56,916 nucleotides of DNA, taken from positions 406,888-463,803 of the forward strand of contig BFEA01000485.1 of assembly GCA_003427395.1 (NCBI GenBank). The letters run 5' to 3'. This DNA is from Chara braunii (taxonomy: Eukaryota; Streptophyta; Charophyceae; Charales; Characeae). Numbering within the stretch: position 1 is the first letter of the stretch; each line of letters begins with the position of its first letter. The translations under genes and the position numbers were made by a program. Below, one piece after another: positions 29,578-39,688 of this stretch. The notes below the pieces were generated by a model, which was not told the origin of the DNA, searched no databases, and worked only from the letters and a program-made list of their open reading frames with translations.

Positions 29578-29904
29578 TCAAAAGAGAACTGTGTTTTTTC
29601 CCTTCGTTTTTCTCTTTTTTCTTTTAAAACGACCAGTCTGTTTCCCTGCTAGTTAACCAACCACGTACTTGGGGGCTCTGCCTACTGGAGAGAGAAGGCT
29701 GGTGTTCTTGTTGTACTACTTGTTGTTGATGGAGAGCTGTTTTTTGTTTCTTGATTTTTCCTAGTAAACGTGGTATTATTCTTCCAAATATCTTGGCTAA
29801 AATGGCAATTCTATACGATGTCATTTTTTTTTAATTTTTTTTTTTTGAGTTGTTGTCAACGGTCAATGCATGAAACCAGCCGCTTTTGGCATGTGGCAAA
29901 GATC
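29568..29904. other. Unassigned DNA
   Basis: T-rich. Nothing recognised. Confidence 0.4.
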
Positions 29905-30330
29905 CACATTCGGAAAGGAGGCCTGGACGAACTGGTGGTTTTGGTTTTCAATGCTGCCGACTGAGCAGGTAGCAATCAGGAAATCTGTCTGGAATCACCA
30001 GGGCTCTGGGTCTGTCAGCGCTACCTTCTTCCCCCAAATACAACTTATGGTCATTATAGCTGCATTTGAGGCATCTTTCTGTCTAGATACAGCCATAATG
30101 ACCGTACGTTGTATTCGGGGGAAGAAGGTAATGGGCACTGATGTAGCTTTCCTGCTGGCGATGGTAAGGCAGAGGCTTGGACGGACTGGTGGTTTTCAAT
30201 GCTGTCGACTGACCAGGTAGCAATGGGGAAATCTGTCCGGGATTGGCACGGCTCTACTAGGTCTCTCGGCGCTAATGGGCAATCATGTATCTTTTCCTGC
30301 TGGCGATAGTGAGCTGGACTGCTGCTCCCC
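29905..30330. repeat. Two-copy direct repeat, one copy carrying a MITE
   Basis: Copy 1 (29905-30021 plus 30131-30175) and copy 2 (about 30176-30325) share CCTGGACGAACTGGTGGTTT-like, AGCAGGTAGCAAT, GGAAATCTGTC and CTGCTGGCGAT blocks. Copy 2 has CGCTAATGGGCA where copy 1 has the MITE between two TA. Confidence 0.8.
30022..30130. mobile_element. TA-flanked foldback MITE, copy 2 (105 bp)
   Basis: Element 30024-30128 between TA dinucleotides. The termini CCTTCTTCCCCCAAATACAA and TTGTATTCGGGGGAAGAAGG pair, as do TGGTCATTATAGCTG and CAGCCATAATGACC. Same family as 24364-24470. Confidence 0.88.
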
Positions 30331-31306
30331 AGAATAAAAGGGGCGTTTGTATTTCGCTAAAACGGGGGGAAAAAAAAAAAAACATTACATCGGCCTGTTG
30401 TGTGTGCCCTGTGCTGGTATACAACGGGCTGCTGTCAGGCTCAGCCTAATGGACCAAGAGAGATTGTGGGCTGTGGTAGGCTTGACCTTAAACCAACAGT
30501 AGATGACCCCAGGCAACTGGGGAACCTGTGTTGAGCCTGTCCGAAAATTTAGGAGGCCCAGCACCGTAGATAAAATGAATCGGCGGTGGGCGACTTCCGA
30601 AAGGGACCCGCGGCCGATAGCTCACATGTACTGGTGGCTTAAGATGTGCCGTGGAACCCACAGTCCCAGATGGCTCCAGTATATTGATAGGGACCACCAC
30701 TTGCTTGGAGCTGGGCCCAGCCACTCCGGGAGGCCGTGGAAGACCAGAGTTGGCAAAAACAGGAGTCAGGAAGAGGAGGTTTGGATGTACTAGCACTTTA
30801 AATCATCAACATCTGCCTTGGACCCAAAGCCAGGCTGGGCTTCATACCAGCCCCCCTAGTAAACAGAAGCTGGTTTTATTGCTGGGGTGCTGCACCTGCT
30901 CGAATCGGGTCCAGCGTCCCATATATACATTAAAGATACACTCTGGGGCCATTACCCGGCTTTGGCTGGTTAAAGATACACTCTGGGGCCATTACCCGGC
31001 GTCGGCTGTTGGACACAGGTAGTGACTGAATCGGAATAGGAATAATCACAGTGCCTCTTCACCCTACAGGGCCTACACCAGGGTGCCAGTCTGATTCTGT
31101 ATTATCCTAGCACCATTCCTTTTTTCTTTTTTTTGCTTTTTTAATTAAAAGCCCCGGTTGGTGTAGAGGCCAGATTCCCACCTATAGCGGGCACTGTCAT
31201 AGGAGCGCCGGAACCAGTAAGCTTCCCTAGGGACCGCCCCCTGGTACTATTCCGACCACGCTGGAACTGAAGGGCTACCAGGTGAGGTTGTGATATCCTG
31301 GTGACG
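30331..31306. other. Repeat-derived DNA before the assembly gap
   Basis: Contains a tail-B remnant on the minus strand (30886-30922), a 40-bp tandem repeat of TAAAGATACACTCTGGGGCC (30931 and 30971), and a segment at 31203-31255 that recurs at 35803-35850 (CCAGTAAGCTTCCC...GGTACTATTCCGAC). No gene seen. Confidence 0.5.
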
Positions 31307-31656
31307 NNNNNNNNNNNNNNNNNNNNNNNNNNNNNNNNNNNNNNNNNNNNNNNNNNNNNNNNNNNNNNNNNNNNNNNNNNNNNNNNNNNNNNNNNNNNNN
31401 NNNNNNNNNNNNNNNNNNNNNNNNNNNNNNNNNNNNNNNNNNNNNNNNNNNNNNNNNNNNNNNNNNNNNNNNNNNNNNNNNNNNNNNNNNNNNNNNNNNN
31501 NNNNNNNNNNNNNNNNNNNNNNNNNNNNNNNNNNNNNNNNNNNNNNNNNNNNNNNNNNNNNNNNNNNNNNNNNNNNNNNNNNNNNNNNNNNNNNNNNNNN
31601 NNNNNNNNNNNNNNNNNNNNNNNNNNNNNNNNNNNNNNNNNNNNNNNNNNNNNNNN
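31307..31656. other. Assembly gap
   Basis: 350 N. Confidence 0.99.
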
Positions 31657-32321
31657 TGATGCCAAAGTGCTGGAAACCGGGTCCAGCGTCCCATGTTCAC
31701 TCTGTTCTTCCGTACCTAACCTGCAGCTGGGTCGGGTATTGGGGGGGGGCCACCGGGGGGCACCGGTGGAGTCTCCCTCCATCCCCTAGCCTCTGCCATC
31801 CACCCACTATCCTCATGCCGCTCATTGAAGCAACAGAAAACAGGCTGCAATAAAATCAGCTGGAATCAGCAAAAGTCTTTTAGAGAGTTAGGACTGTGTG
31901 GGGGGCCTCACCTGCTGGGAACCAGGCCCATCGTCCCATGATTACATGTGTACAAAACAGTACCCCTCCCTATACCTAATCCTGCAGCAGGGTCGGGTAT
32001 GGTACCCATTAAAGCAACAGAAAACAAGCTGCAGGTTTTTTGAGAATTACGGAAGAATGCTGAAAATTCCTGAGGGCTGTGTGGGGAGCCTCTCCTGCTG
32101 GGAACCGGGCCCAGCATCCCATGACTACACGTGTACAAAACAGTACCCCTCCCCCTAGCTCCTGTGCTGCCCCTACTGTCCTCATGACGTCCCATGTCCC
32201 ATATACCTAACACAGTATCTGAGCGTCTGAGCGGGGTGCGGAATGTGGGAAGCGGGGATTGTGGGGCCTGCCAACATTAAATACCCAGCAGCCCCGAGGA
32301 TCAAGTCAAATGCCTGCTTCG
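31657..32321 (-). repeat. Cluster of tail-B-related repeats
   Basis: Minus-strand tail-B starts (GGGACGCTGGACCCGGTTTCC-like) at 31671-31694, 31911-31940 and 32096-32122. Each is followed on the plus strand by a GTACAAAACAGTACCCCTCC or CAGCAGGGTCGGGTAT block also present at 45396-45540. It appears to be a local array of related short elements. Confidence 0.55.
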
Positions 32322-35300
32322 CCTGCTGGAGCCGGGCCTCATGCAACTGGCAGTATTTCGGTCAGGGCCAGCGGGTGGGGTGGGAAGGGATCTGCGAAGT
32401 CCTGGGCAGGTCGTAGCGGGGTGCCGGGATCAATTGTGGTCCAATCGTGGAATATCAGCTGGTAGTCTCTTACTATCCCTGTCCGAGGTTCTCCCTGCGC
32501 TTCCCTTTCAGGTTGGCGGCCGGTCCATGACACCTTGGCCACCCATCCCTCCCTCTCTTAGCTGTTTTCCATTGGGCCGCTATCTCGTGCTGGACCAGTG
32601 TCCGAATTCAGTCGAGGGCCTCGCCGTCTTCCGACCTCGCCCCTTCTATCTCCAGACAGCATCTTCTCCACCATATGGTCCACAGGACACTTTGTCTGCC
32701 TAGGCTGAACATATTTTCTTCAAATGTCTTCCCCCTGGTTGGAGGGTGATACCCTAAGAGAAGGGCCCTCCAGTCCCATGGCCAGACTGCCCCAGGGACT
32801 ATGTGACGCCAAATGTTGTCCCAGCTTCTCCATAACAGCACTGATGCGGGGCATTGGAGGAAAATATGTTCGATGGTCTCAACCCTCTTTCTCCCTGGGT
32901 AGCTCAGGAGGCATTTATGGCACCACGGTAGCGCCTTCTCTTGTTGTTCTAGTCGGGTATGGTCTATCAGCCAATCGTGGAATGGTAGGTACTTGTGCTC
33001 TATCTGCCACTGAAGGGCGAAGATTTTAGCGGGTCTTCTATTGTAGTGTGCAAACCACCGGATGGGTCTTAGGAGACTTCGGTCAATATTGAGGTGACGA
33101 TACCATCTGTCTTCAATACGATCGCGTAATCTGCGTTTGGGTATGAGCATTCGATAAGCAGATTTAGATTTTAAGTTGCATAGTGCCAACGCATTTGCCT
33201 CTCCCTTCCTGGTTGGGGTATTCAGGGTCCATTGCCACTCGTCGGGGTCCAGAGGGAGGTCCTCAATTGGGGTCATTGGGCGATACGCCCTCTGGTGATC
33301 TCCCTCCGTAATGACCCTGATGCGATAGACTTCCCTTTGGTCCTTCCATATGAAGGGTTGCTGGTTACAATGCAACCTGTCGTCCTTTAAAATGGAGAAG
33401 GTTTCGACCAGCACGTGTGTGTGGTCGACGAGGTGCACGTATCCTACCTCCCGCTCGTGGTCCGACAGTCCTACCCAGTCATCTTCCTTTACACAGGGGC
33501 CTCTTTTCAGAGTGACGTACCAATGGAGGGGGAAGCTGTCAATCAACTCATCCAGTGCCCTGTCAGTGAGACGACAAAATCGCAGAGCTGTTCGTAATCT
33601 CTCCAAGCCTTTCCAATTCCGTGCCTCTGTGTCCAAGAGGTCCCCCACCCTTCGTATACCGTGTTTCACCTAGCCTTTCCATGGTGAGTCCGACGCGCAT
33701 CGTACACGCCCTTTGGAGTCCGATATCAAACGGTTTTCAAATAGGGGCTGCCTGAAGATTTCTTCCCACCTCTCTGGGGGGGGGAGTTTCCTCCATGTTC
33801 GTATAAGACGCACCCTGTAGCTGTCGGTGGGGTCCCCATTTACTTCCTGGGTAACCTCCAGTACCCGTCTTTCAACCATACACAGGGGTCAATCTCAGGT
33901 GGAGATTCCGGGGCGAGGTCTGAGATCTGTGTCAGGGCAAGGGGGACCCATGGGGAGGACGGTGAAAAGATAATAAGCCGAAGCCAGCGAATCGAAAGGG
34001 TCTGGAATTGTGTGGCCGAGTCCACAATTCCTAGACCACCTTTGTTCTTGGGCTGGATCACCGAGTCCCGCGCTACTCGGCTGATAGCGTGGGTGATGTT
34101 GCTGTCGCCTCTTCACACGAAGGCCGCCAGCTGTTGTTTTAATGCCTTGAGTCCTCCATTACTCATTGGCCACAGAATGACCTTATACCACAGTGTGGCC
34201 AAGATCACATTATTGATGACAAGTGCTCGGCCAAAAATGAATGTAGTCTTATGGTTCCATTTTTCTAGTTTATTCTGTGCTGATCCAGTCAGCCACTCGT
34301 CGTTTGATGCCGGCCTTCCTTTAGCAGTGATTAGTGCCCCTAGAATTCTCAGGGGGTCCTCAAGGGGGAGCCATGTGATTCGCGGGTTTTTTGGGGGTCT
34401 GCCCCCCTAGTGATGCATCCACCATCCCATAGTCTTTTGTCCCCAATCTACAGTCATGTCCGACAGGCGGCATAATTTGTTCATAAGGTGTTGGATTTCT
34501 TCCATGTTGGTCTCGGTTGCTTCTACCATTATGGTGAGGTCGTCGGCGAACAAGGAGCAAATAGGTACTGCCTCTTCCGGATTATTTGCTATCTTAATGC
34601 GTGTGAGGTCTTTGTTTTGTCGCATGTTAGCTGATAGTGCTTCCATTATTACCAGGAAGAGATAGGGGGCAATGGGGTCCCCCTGTCTCACTGACCGTTG
34701 GAGTTCAAATGGGGGTGTCACTGACCCATTAACCTGAATAAAGGTTGTGGTGTTATTGTGGAGGATCTTGACCCAGCGCCGGAAGGCGGGTCCGAAGTTC
34801 ATTTTTTCCAAGCACATGTCTAGAAATTCCCAATCCACGTGGTCATATGCTTTCTCGAAGTCTATGAGTATAATGGTCGCGTTTGCTTGTTTGCGGCGCG
34901 CCAGTTGGACCACGTCGTTGACCAGCAGAATATTTTCGTGGATATTCCTGTCGGACATGAACCCCGTTTGGACTCGCGTTTGCTTGTTTGCGGCGCGCCA
35001 GTTGGACCACGTCGTTGACCAACAGAATATTTTCGTGGATATTCCTGTCGGACATGAACCCCGTTTGGGCTGGGTGAATAACCTCCTCCAATACTGTTGC
35101 CATACGGTTGGCCAGTGCCTTGAAAAACATTTTGTATACCACTGTGAGTAGCGTGATAGGTCTGTAATTTATGATGTTTATTTTATTACCTTTTTTTGTA
35201 TAGAAGATATAGCACTCCTTTCCCTACCGTATCCCCCATCTCTCCGGCCTCCCAGACTTCTTGGTAATACTCCCGGAGGTCGGTACTGAGATCCGTCCAC

Positions 35301-35775
35301 ATGGTTTCCCAAAATTCTTTGGGGAAGCCGTCGATGCCCGGGGTCTTTTCTTCCTTCATTTGGAGGAGTGTTGTCCATATCTCTTCTTTGGACAACTCTA
35401 TCTCTAGTTTGTCCCGCTGTTGGGGAGAGATACGTAGGTCCATTGGGAGCAGGAAGTCCTGTATTTCCCGAACCCGTGCTTCCCCGCGCGGGGATAGGAC
35501 TTGGGAAGTGTATAGCTGTTTGAAGAACTTTCTGGTAATTAATGTGCAGTGGGCCGTGTCAGTGGCAATGATGGTATTGTCATCAGGGTCGAAAAAAACT
35601 TCGATGACTGTTCGTCGTGCTCGTGCGGTAGCCATGGAGAAAAAATGAGTGTCCATGGAGGCCTCATATATGAGTTAACCATTTTCCCTCTGATTCGGAT
35701 TCCTTGCCATCTATGTTGTGCATATTGTAGGAGACGGTCCTTGGTATTTTGAATAGAGTCAGTGAGATGTAGGAC
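32322..35775 (-). mobile_element. LINE-B copy 1, RT through 3' end, inactivated
   Basis: Minus-strand order: RT N-terminal part with KTPGIDGFPKEFWE (35656-35186); motif A region LIDFEKAYDHVDW, motif B SVRQGDPIAPYLF and motif C FADD (34539-34550) in frame 34958-34407; post-RT GGLGIVD region (34061-33840); then a 353-codon frame 33669-32608 with the zinc motif CHKC...EHIFLQC. A 97-bp tandem duplication (34877-34973, 34974-35070) shifts the RT frame just before motif A. About 85 bp is missing near 32560 compared with the 45770 copy. The 3' end is a tail-B remnant at 32322-32340. The endonuclease and ORF1 are absent, so this is 5'-truncated. Confidence 0.9.
34877..35070 (-). repeat. 97-bp tandem duplication inside the RT domain
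   Basis: Two near-identical 97-base units starting TCGCGTTTGCTTGTTTGCGG. The length is not a multiple of three, so the reading frame is broken. Confidence 0.95.
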
Positions 35776-36078
35776 TCCCACCTGTTCACATTCCAGCCCC
35801 GCCGAAACCAGTAAGCTTCCCAGGGGACCATCCCAGGTACTATTCCGACTCAATCAGGTAATGGGCAAACTGGCGCGCGGCGGAGGAACTGCCACCCTTC
35901 CTGTGTGACTTAAAGCCAACCATTCGAAAAGGAGTCACATAACCACGTGAGTTACCGCGATGGGACCAGCCATGCGACAATGGTTCTGCACGTATGCTAA
36001 TGTCTTCGGTTGGGCCTTGCCATTTCAGTAACCTAAAAAACAAAAACAAATGGTGACAGCCTTGAGATATCATCATCA
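35776..36078. other. Unassigned DNA upstream of SINE-1
   Basis: 35803-35850 recurs at 31203-31255. The rest is unrecognised. Confidence 0.45.
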
Positions 36079-36374
36079 TTATCCAGCGGCCTATCTCAGT
36101 TGGTCAGGCACGCAAGTAGCGTTCAGGAGGTTGTGGGTTCGAGCCCCATGAGCGCCTGCGGCGCACTTAGTGCCAAACAACTGTGATAGTTTGCTTCATA
36201 CCCCTCATCGTTATTAGTAGGGTCTATGACCAACACGGGTGTGAGTGTAAGCGTGAGTAGGTTGTGTGTCGTGTGTGAGAGAGTGTTGGCCATAGCCACT
36301 GCTGCTTCTCGATGGGGAGTGGGGGAAGTAGATGGAAGGCGCAGCTACTGGCAAAATGCTCGGTATTTGCGTTA
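36079..36374 (+). mobile_element. SINE-1 copy 2, 5' part (split by a LINE)
   Basis: tRNA-like head at 36084-36150 with A box TATCTCAGTTGG and B box GGGTTCGAGCCCC. The body is the reverse complement of 2878-3357. It stops at GCGTTAGCCC, where a LINE-B copy begins; the rest of the SINE resumes at 37527. Confidence 0.8.
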
Positions 36375-37530
36375 GCCCGAGCGTTGGCTGAGACACTTAA
36401 ACCTGGAAAGGAACACTCTACGACCAATCAAATGGTTCAGGCTCAGCAAATCATCACCGGCCAAGATCGCGTCCTTACAATGGCAAATAGAACACCGATG
36501 CCTACCTACAAATGACTGGTTGGTTGACCGTTCCTCTCTGGAACAGAAGGGCCTGGCCCTCCCCTGGTGTAAACTATGTGCTGCCTCATACCCAGCAAGG
36601 AGGAGACCAGAAACAATTGAACACATTTTTCTACAGTGCCCTGGGTCAGTCTGGTTATGGAGATGGTGGGACCGGGTGTGGAGCCTGCTAGGCACAACAA
36701 CCCCATGGCCGTGGAACTGGCAATCAATCCTGTGTGAAGCCTGGCAGTCCGAACAAGCAAGCACCTTTGAGAAAAATATGTTTGCAGTCGGACGCAGAGC
36801 AGTCCTTTGGGCGATCTGGTGGAAAAGGTGCACCAGGGAGATGGAAGAAGTCCGCCTTGAAGGTCCGGCTGTCATAGAGACAATAAAAAACCAGATGGCT
36901 GGGAGGGGAACAAGGGGGTTGGATAGCAGATATACAGTGGAAAGAGGGGGAGGGAGGGGAGGGGGGGGAAGGAAGAAATAAGGAAAAGCTAGAAAGAGAC
37001 TACCACCTCCATTTTCATGATTGGACCAGGATTGACCCCTCCATCCCGTTGCGGCCCCTCTCAGATTTCCCTGATCCCTTCCCACCGCCTGCAAACTCAA
37101 TAGTCGAGACTCATTGGTACGCAGGTGCCTAAAACCGGTTTGACTGGTTTGATCATTGCTGTTTCTTCAAGTTTTCCCTGCTCATTTTGTACTCGATGCA
37201 GAAAAAGGGGAGATAGGGAGAGGGAAGAATTAGCATGTAGTAGCAAGATCTGGCACCGGACTCAAGGTGAAGAGATTCCTCCCTCCCTCTTTCCGCTACC
37301 CTGCAATCCCCTGGACTCCAGGGTAATCAATGCTGGCAGGTATCTCCCTTAGCTCCTTTGAGTGTTTCAGACATGGCTCAAAATTCAATTGTATAAGGGA
37401 CACTGGACCCGTTTTCCAGCAGGTGATGCTCCCCACCAATAGATGGAGCCACTTCCCAGGTGCTAGTGGTGTCTGCTCTTACCAGCATCACTATCACTGG
37501 TAGGGATGTTGTTTCAAAAAAAAAAAAAAA
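36375..37530 (+). mobile_element. LINE-B copy 2, C-terminal domain and complete tail B, inserted in SINE-1
   Basis: The frame begins abruptly as RWLRHLNLERN, with a stop just upstream. It passes the zinc motif CKLC...EHIFLQC and has a frameshift near 36950 in a G-run, after which ERDYHLHFHDWTRID and PDPFPPP follow in another frame. The 3' UTR has CCCCTGGACTCCAGGGTAATC, then tail B (GGACACTGGACCCGTTTTCC, GCTCCCCACCAATAGATGGAGC, hairpin 37460-37497) and poly(A) to 37530. This shows that tail B is the natural LINE-B 3' end. The flanking GCCC on both sides suggests a very short target duplication. Confidence 0.88.
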
Positions 37531-37725
37531 GCCCTCCCGCCTCCCACCGGCGGTCCCACCCTACTCCCTGACCGCCGCCTACTGGGGCGGGGGGCAACAT
37601 TCATCCCCTTAATTGTGAGAGGAAGCTATACTTGCAGGGGTACCCTGTGTAGGCTTAGGAGTACTGGTAGGTAGATAGTGAAAGGTGAAATTGAGAGAAG
37701 AATATAAAAAGAAAAAAAAAGAAAT
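37527..37725 (+). mobile_element. SINE-1 copy 2, 3' part
   Basis: Continues the SINE body interrupted at 36374. CCACCGGCGG, CCCCTTAATTGTGAGAGG, a TTGCAGGGGTACCCTGTG-like block and CCTAGGAGTA-type sequence match copies 1 and 3, ending in an A-rich tract (about 37700-37723). Confidence 0.75.
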
Positions 37726-37795
37726 TATCATCGACGTACCAACTGAGCCAGGCCCGTCACTTTCATTGATGTACTGTGTGGCAACCATGTAATCA

Positions 37796-37945
37796 TGGGA
37801 CGCTGGACCCGGTTTCCAGCAGGTGTAGCTCCCCACCAATAGATGGAGCGGCCCGCTAGGCAAAGCCTCAATCCCGGTGGTTCTCTTACCACCACCAGGG
37901 TAGAGGTCTTGTACAAGGGCCTTTGGATCAAAAAAGAAAAAAAGA
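37796..37945 (+). mobile_element. Tail-B module with A-rich tail
   Basis: CTGGACCCGGTTTCCAG, then GCTCCCCACCAATAGATGGAGC, then a long hairpin (left arm about 37866-37881, right arm 37888-37906; CCTCAATCCCGGTGGT against ACCACCACCAGGGTAGAGG) with a TCTCTT loop, and an AAAG-rich tail. The stem sequence is unrelated to the copies at 23573 and 39607. Confidence 0.8.
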
Positions 37946-38394
37946 AAAAAAAAGAGCCAGGCCCGTAAGAAAAACAAAGGAAAAAAAAAGAGCTAGGCCA
38001 GTTGGTAAGTCCTCGTTTGGTCTGAACTCTGGCAGCTCAGTTTTCGTCAGCATTTTCGTGAGGGCCCAGGATGATGCAGGGACCTTCAGAGAAGGGGCCT
38101 GTCGCAGGCTAGCTGTCCCATTGAAAGTGTTTTCTTTTTTTTTTTTCCGGACTTGGAACCTCACAAATGACCCGAGCAAATGAACAAGCTGGGAGCATTA
38201 CCCTGAACCGCCCATGTCCAATTTCAAACGCAGCTCTGTGACTGCAGATTACCCTACTTCCAGGTGACTCCTATAGCTACCCTTTTTCGTTTTTTTTTTT
38301 TTTCTATCCTTTTTTTTTTTTTTTTTTTTTTGGGAAGGGCAACAGCCTTGAGGTATCATCATTGAGTTGACGACCCGGAGTAATTCAGAATTAT
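37946..38394. other. Unassigned DNA with T runs
   Basis: T runs at about 38131-38142, 38292-38304 and 38311-38331. CTGGGAGCATTACCC at 38189 is shared with 17483. Confidence 0.4.
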
Positions 38395-38482
38395 ATCATT
38401 GCATTCATCTAGGTCCATCAGGACTCGAACTGCGGTCTGTAAATCAACAATTCATGGGTGTACCAACTGAGCTAAGGCTCCT
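38395..38482 (-). mobile_element. tRNA-like SINE head
   Basis: Minus strand: A box TTAGCTCAGTTGG, B box AGTTCGAGTCCTG at tRNA spacing. Not followed by CCA and in a repeat context, so read as a SINE head. Confidence 0.6.
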
Positions 38483-38511
38483 TGCCTATCCTACACTATC
38501 CTACTTCTAGT

Positions 38512-38870
38512 GTTTTTTTTTTTTTTTTTTTTTTTCTTCCCCTCTTCTGCTCTGGATCTCACCTTTCACTACCCACCTACCACCATTCATAAGCCTATAC
38601 AGGGGACTCCTGCAAGCATAGCTACCTCTCACAATTAAGGGGATGCATGTTGCCCCTCGCCCTAATGGACAGTGGTCAGGGAGTAGGGTGGGGCCGCCGG
38701 TGGGGGGGGGGCTGTTAATGCAAAGACCAAGCATTTGCCAGCGGCTGCACCTCCCATCTACTTCCCCTGCCCCCATTGAGTAACAGCAGTGTCTTTGGCC
38801 AGCACTCTCCCACACACCACGCAAAACCCACAACCCACAACCCACAACCCACAAGCCCCTTTTCCTCACG
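38512..38870 (-). mobile_element. SINE-1 copy 3, 5'-truncated, with poly(A)
   Basis: Minus-strand body matching copies 1 and 2 (GTGTGGGAGAGTGCTGGCC, CCACCGGCGGCCCCACCC, TTGCAGGAGTCCCCTGTATAGG). The poly(A) appears as the T run at 38512-38535. No tRNA head; the 5' edge has CCCACAACCCACAACCCACA repeats. Confidence 0.75.
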
Positions 38871-39224
38871 CTTGGTGGGCCCTTATGTGGGCCAGTAGAA
38901 CCAACTCAAGGCAGACAGCGACCGACTGATCAACGGCGACATCGATGTGGGATATGGACTCACACGGAATACTCGTACAGACAGTCTGCACACCCAAAGG
39001 TGGAAGGGGCCTGGGGGTAAGGTAGCCACTCCCCAGTCAGAATAAGAACATAAAGGCCTGGTCAGAACAGGGGCTGAAGTCAGGTAGATATGGGCCTTCT
39101 CTGACAATAGGGAAACGGAAGAAACAGAAAGGGGGAAGAGGGGTAGAAGGCAGGGGTTAAGGGGCCCCGTCGTACACAAGGGAGAGGCAGAAACACAGAC
39201 AGACAGAAAGGTACACAGGAAACG
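38871..39224. other. Unassigned DNA
   Basis: Purine-rich. Possibly an older copy of the tandem repeat that follows. Confidence 0.4.
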
Positions 39225-39530
39225 ATGGCCAGCAGTAGGAAGGCCGGACTTCTACACGGAAACGACCCCAGCATTGCACTGTATTACTGGGAAGCTGGAT
39301 CTAGTTCTACAGCGGGTATGAGGAAGGGGTAGAAACAGAGTGAAACACAAGAAGTATAGGAAACCCGGGTCCATGATTAGTATGAGGCCCGCACTGCCAC
39401 ACAGCAACAACCCCAGCATCGTACTGTAACTCCCGGGACACAGGATCTGGCTCTGCAGCGAGCACGGAGACAAACATAAAGACTATAGGAAACACAGGTC
39501 CTTCAGCAGCACGAAGGCCAAACTAGGGGT
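39225..39530. repeat. Two-copy tandem repeat, about 146 bp
   Basis: AGGCC.G.ACT.C.ACACGG.AACGACCCCAGCAT and TATAGGAAACC.GGGTCC blocks repeat with anchors 39241 and 39387. Confidence 0.7.
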
Positions 39531-39558
39531 CGACAACCTCACCTCTCTAAAGTGATAT

Positions 39559-39688
39559 CTGGGATGCTGGTGCAGCTCCCCACCAATAGATGGAGCCTTC
39601 ATCAGAGGGGTCACTTGAGGAGGATGCTCTTACCACCTCCTCAAGCGACCCCCTCCTGCGAAGTTAAGAAAAAAAAAGAAAAAAAAAA
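39559..39688 (+). mobile_element. Tail-B module with a distinct long stem
   Basis: GGGATGCTGG (first hairpin deleted), GCTCCCCACCAATAGATGGAGC, then arms GGGGTCACTTGAGGAGG (39607-39623) and CCTCCTCAAGCGACCCC (39636-39652), 16 of 17 paired, around a loop containing TGCTCTTA. An A-rich tail follows. No base similarity to the stem at 23573-23608. Confidence 0.85.

Noticed and set aside
31141-31789. Frames of 141-213 codons around 31300-31700
   Set aside because: They exist only because the N gap has no stops.
36084-36150. A functional tRNA gene
   Set aside because: The boxes are good but no matching acceptor stem is visible, and the same head with the same body occurs at 2878-3357, so it is a SINE.
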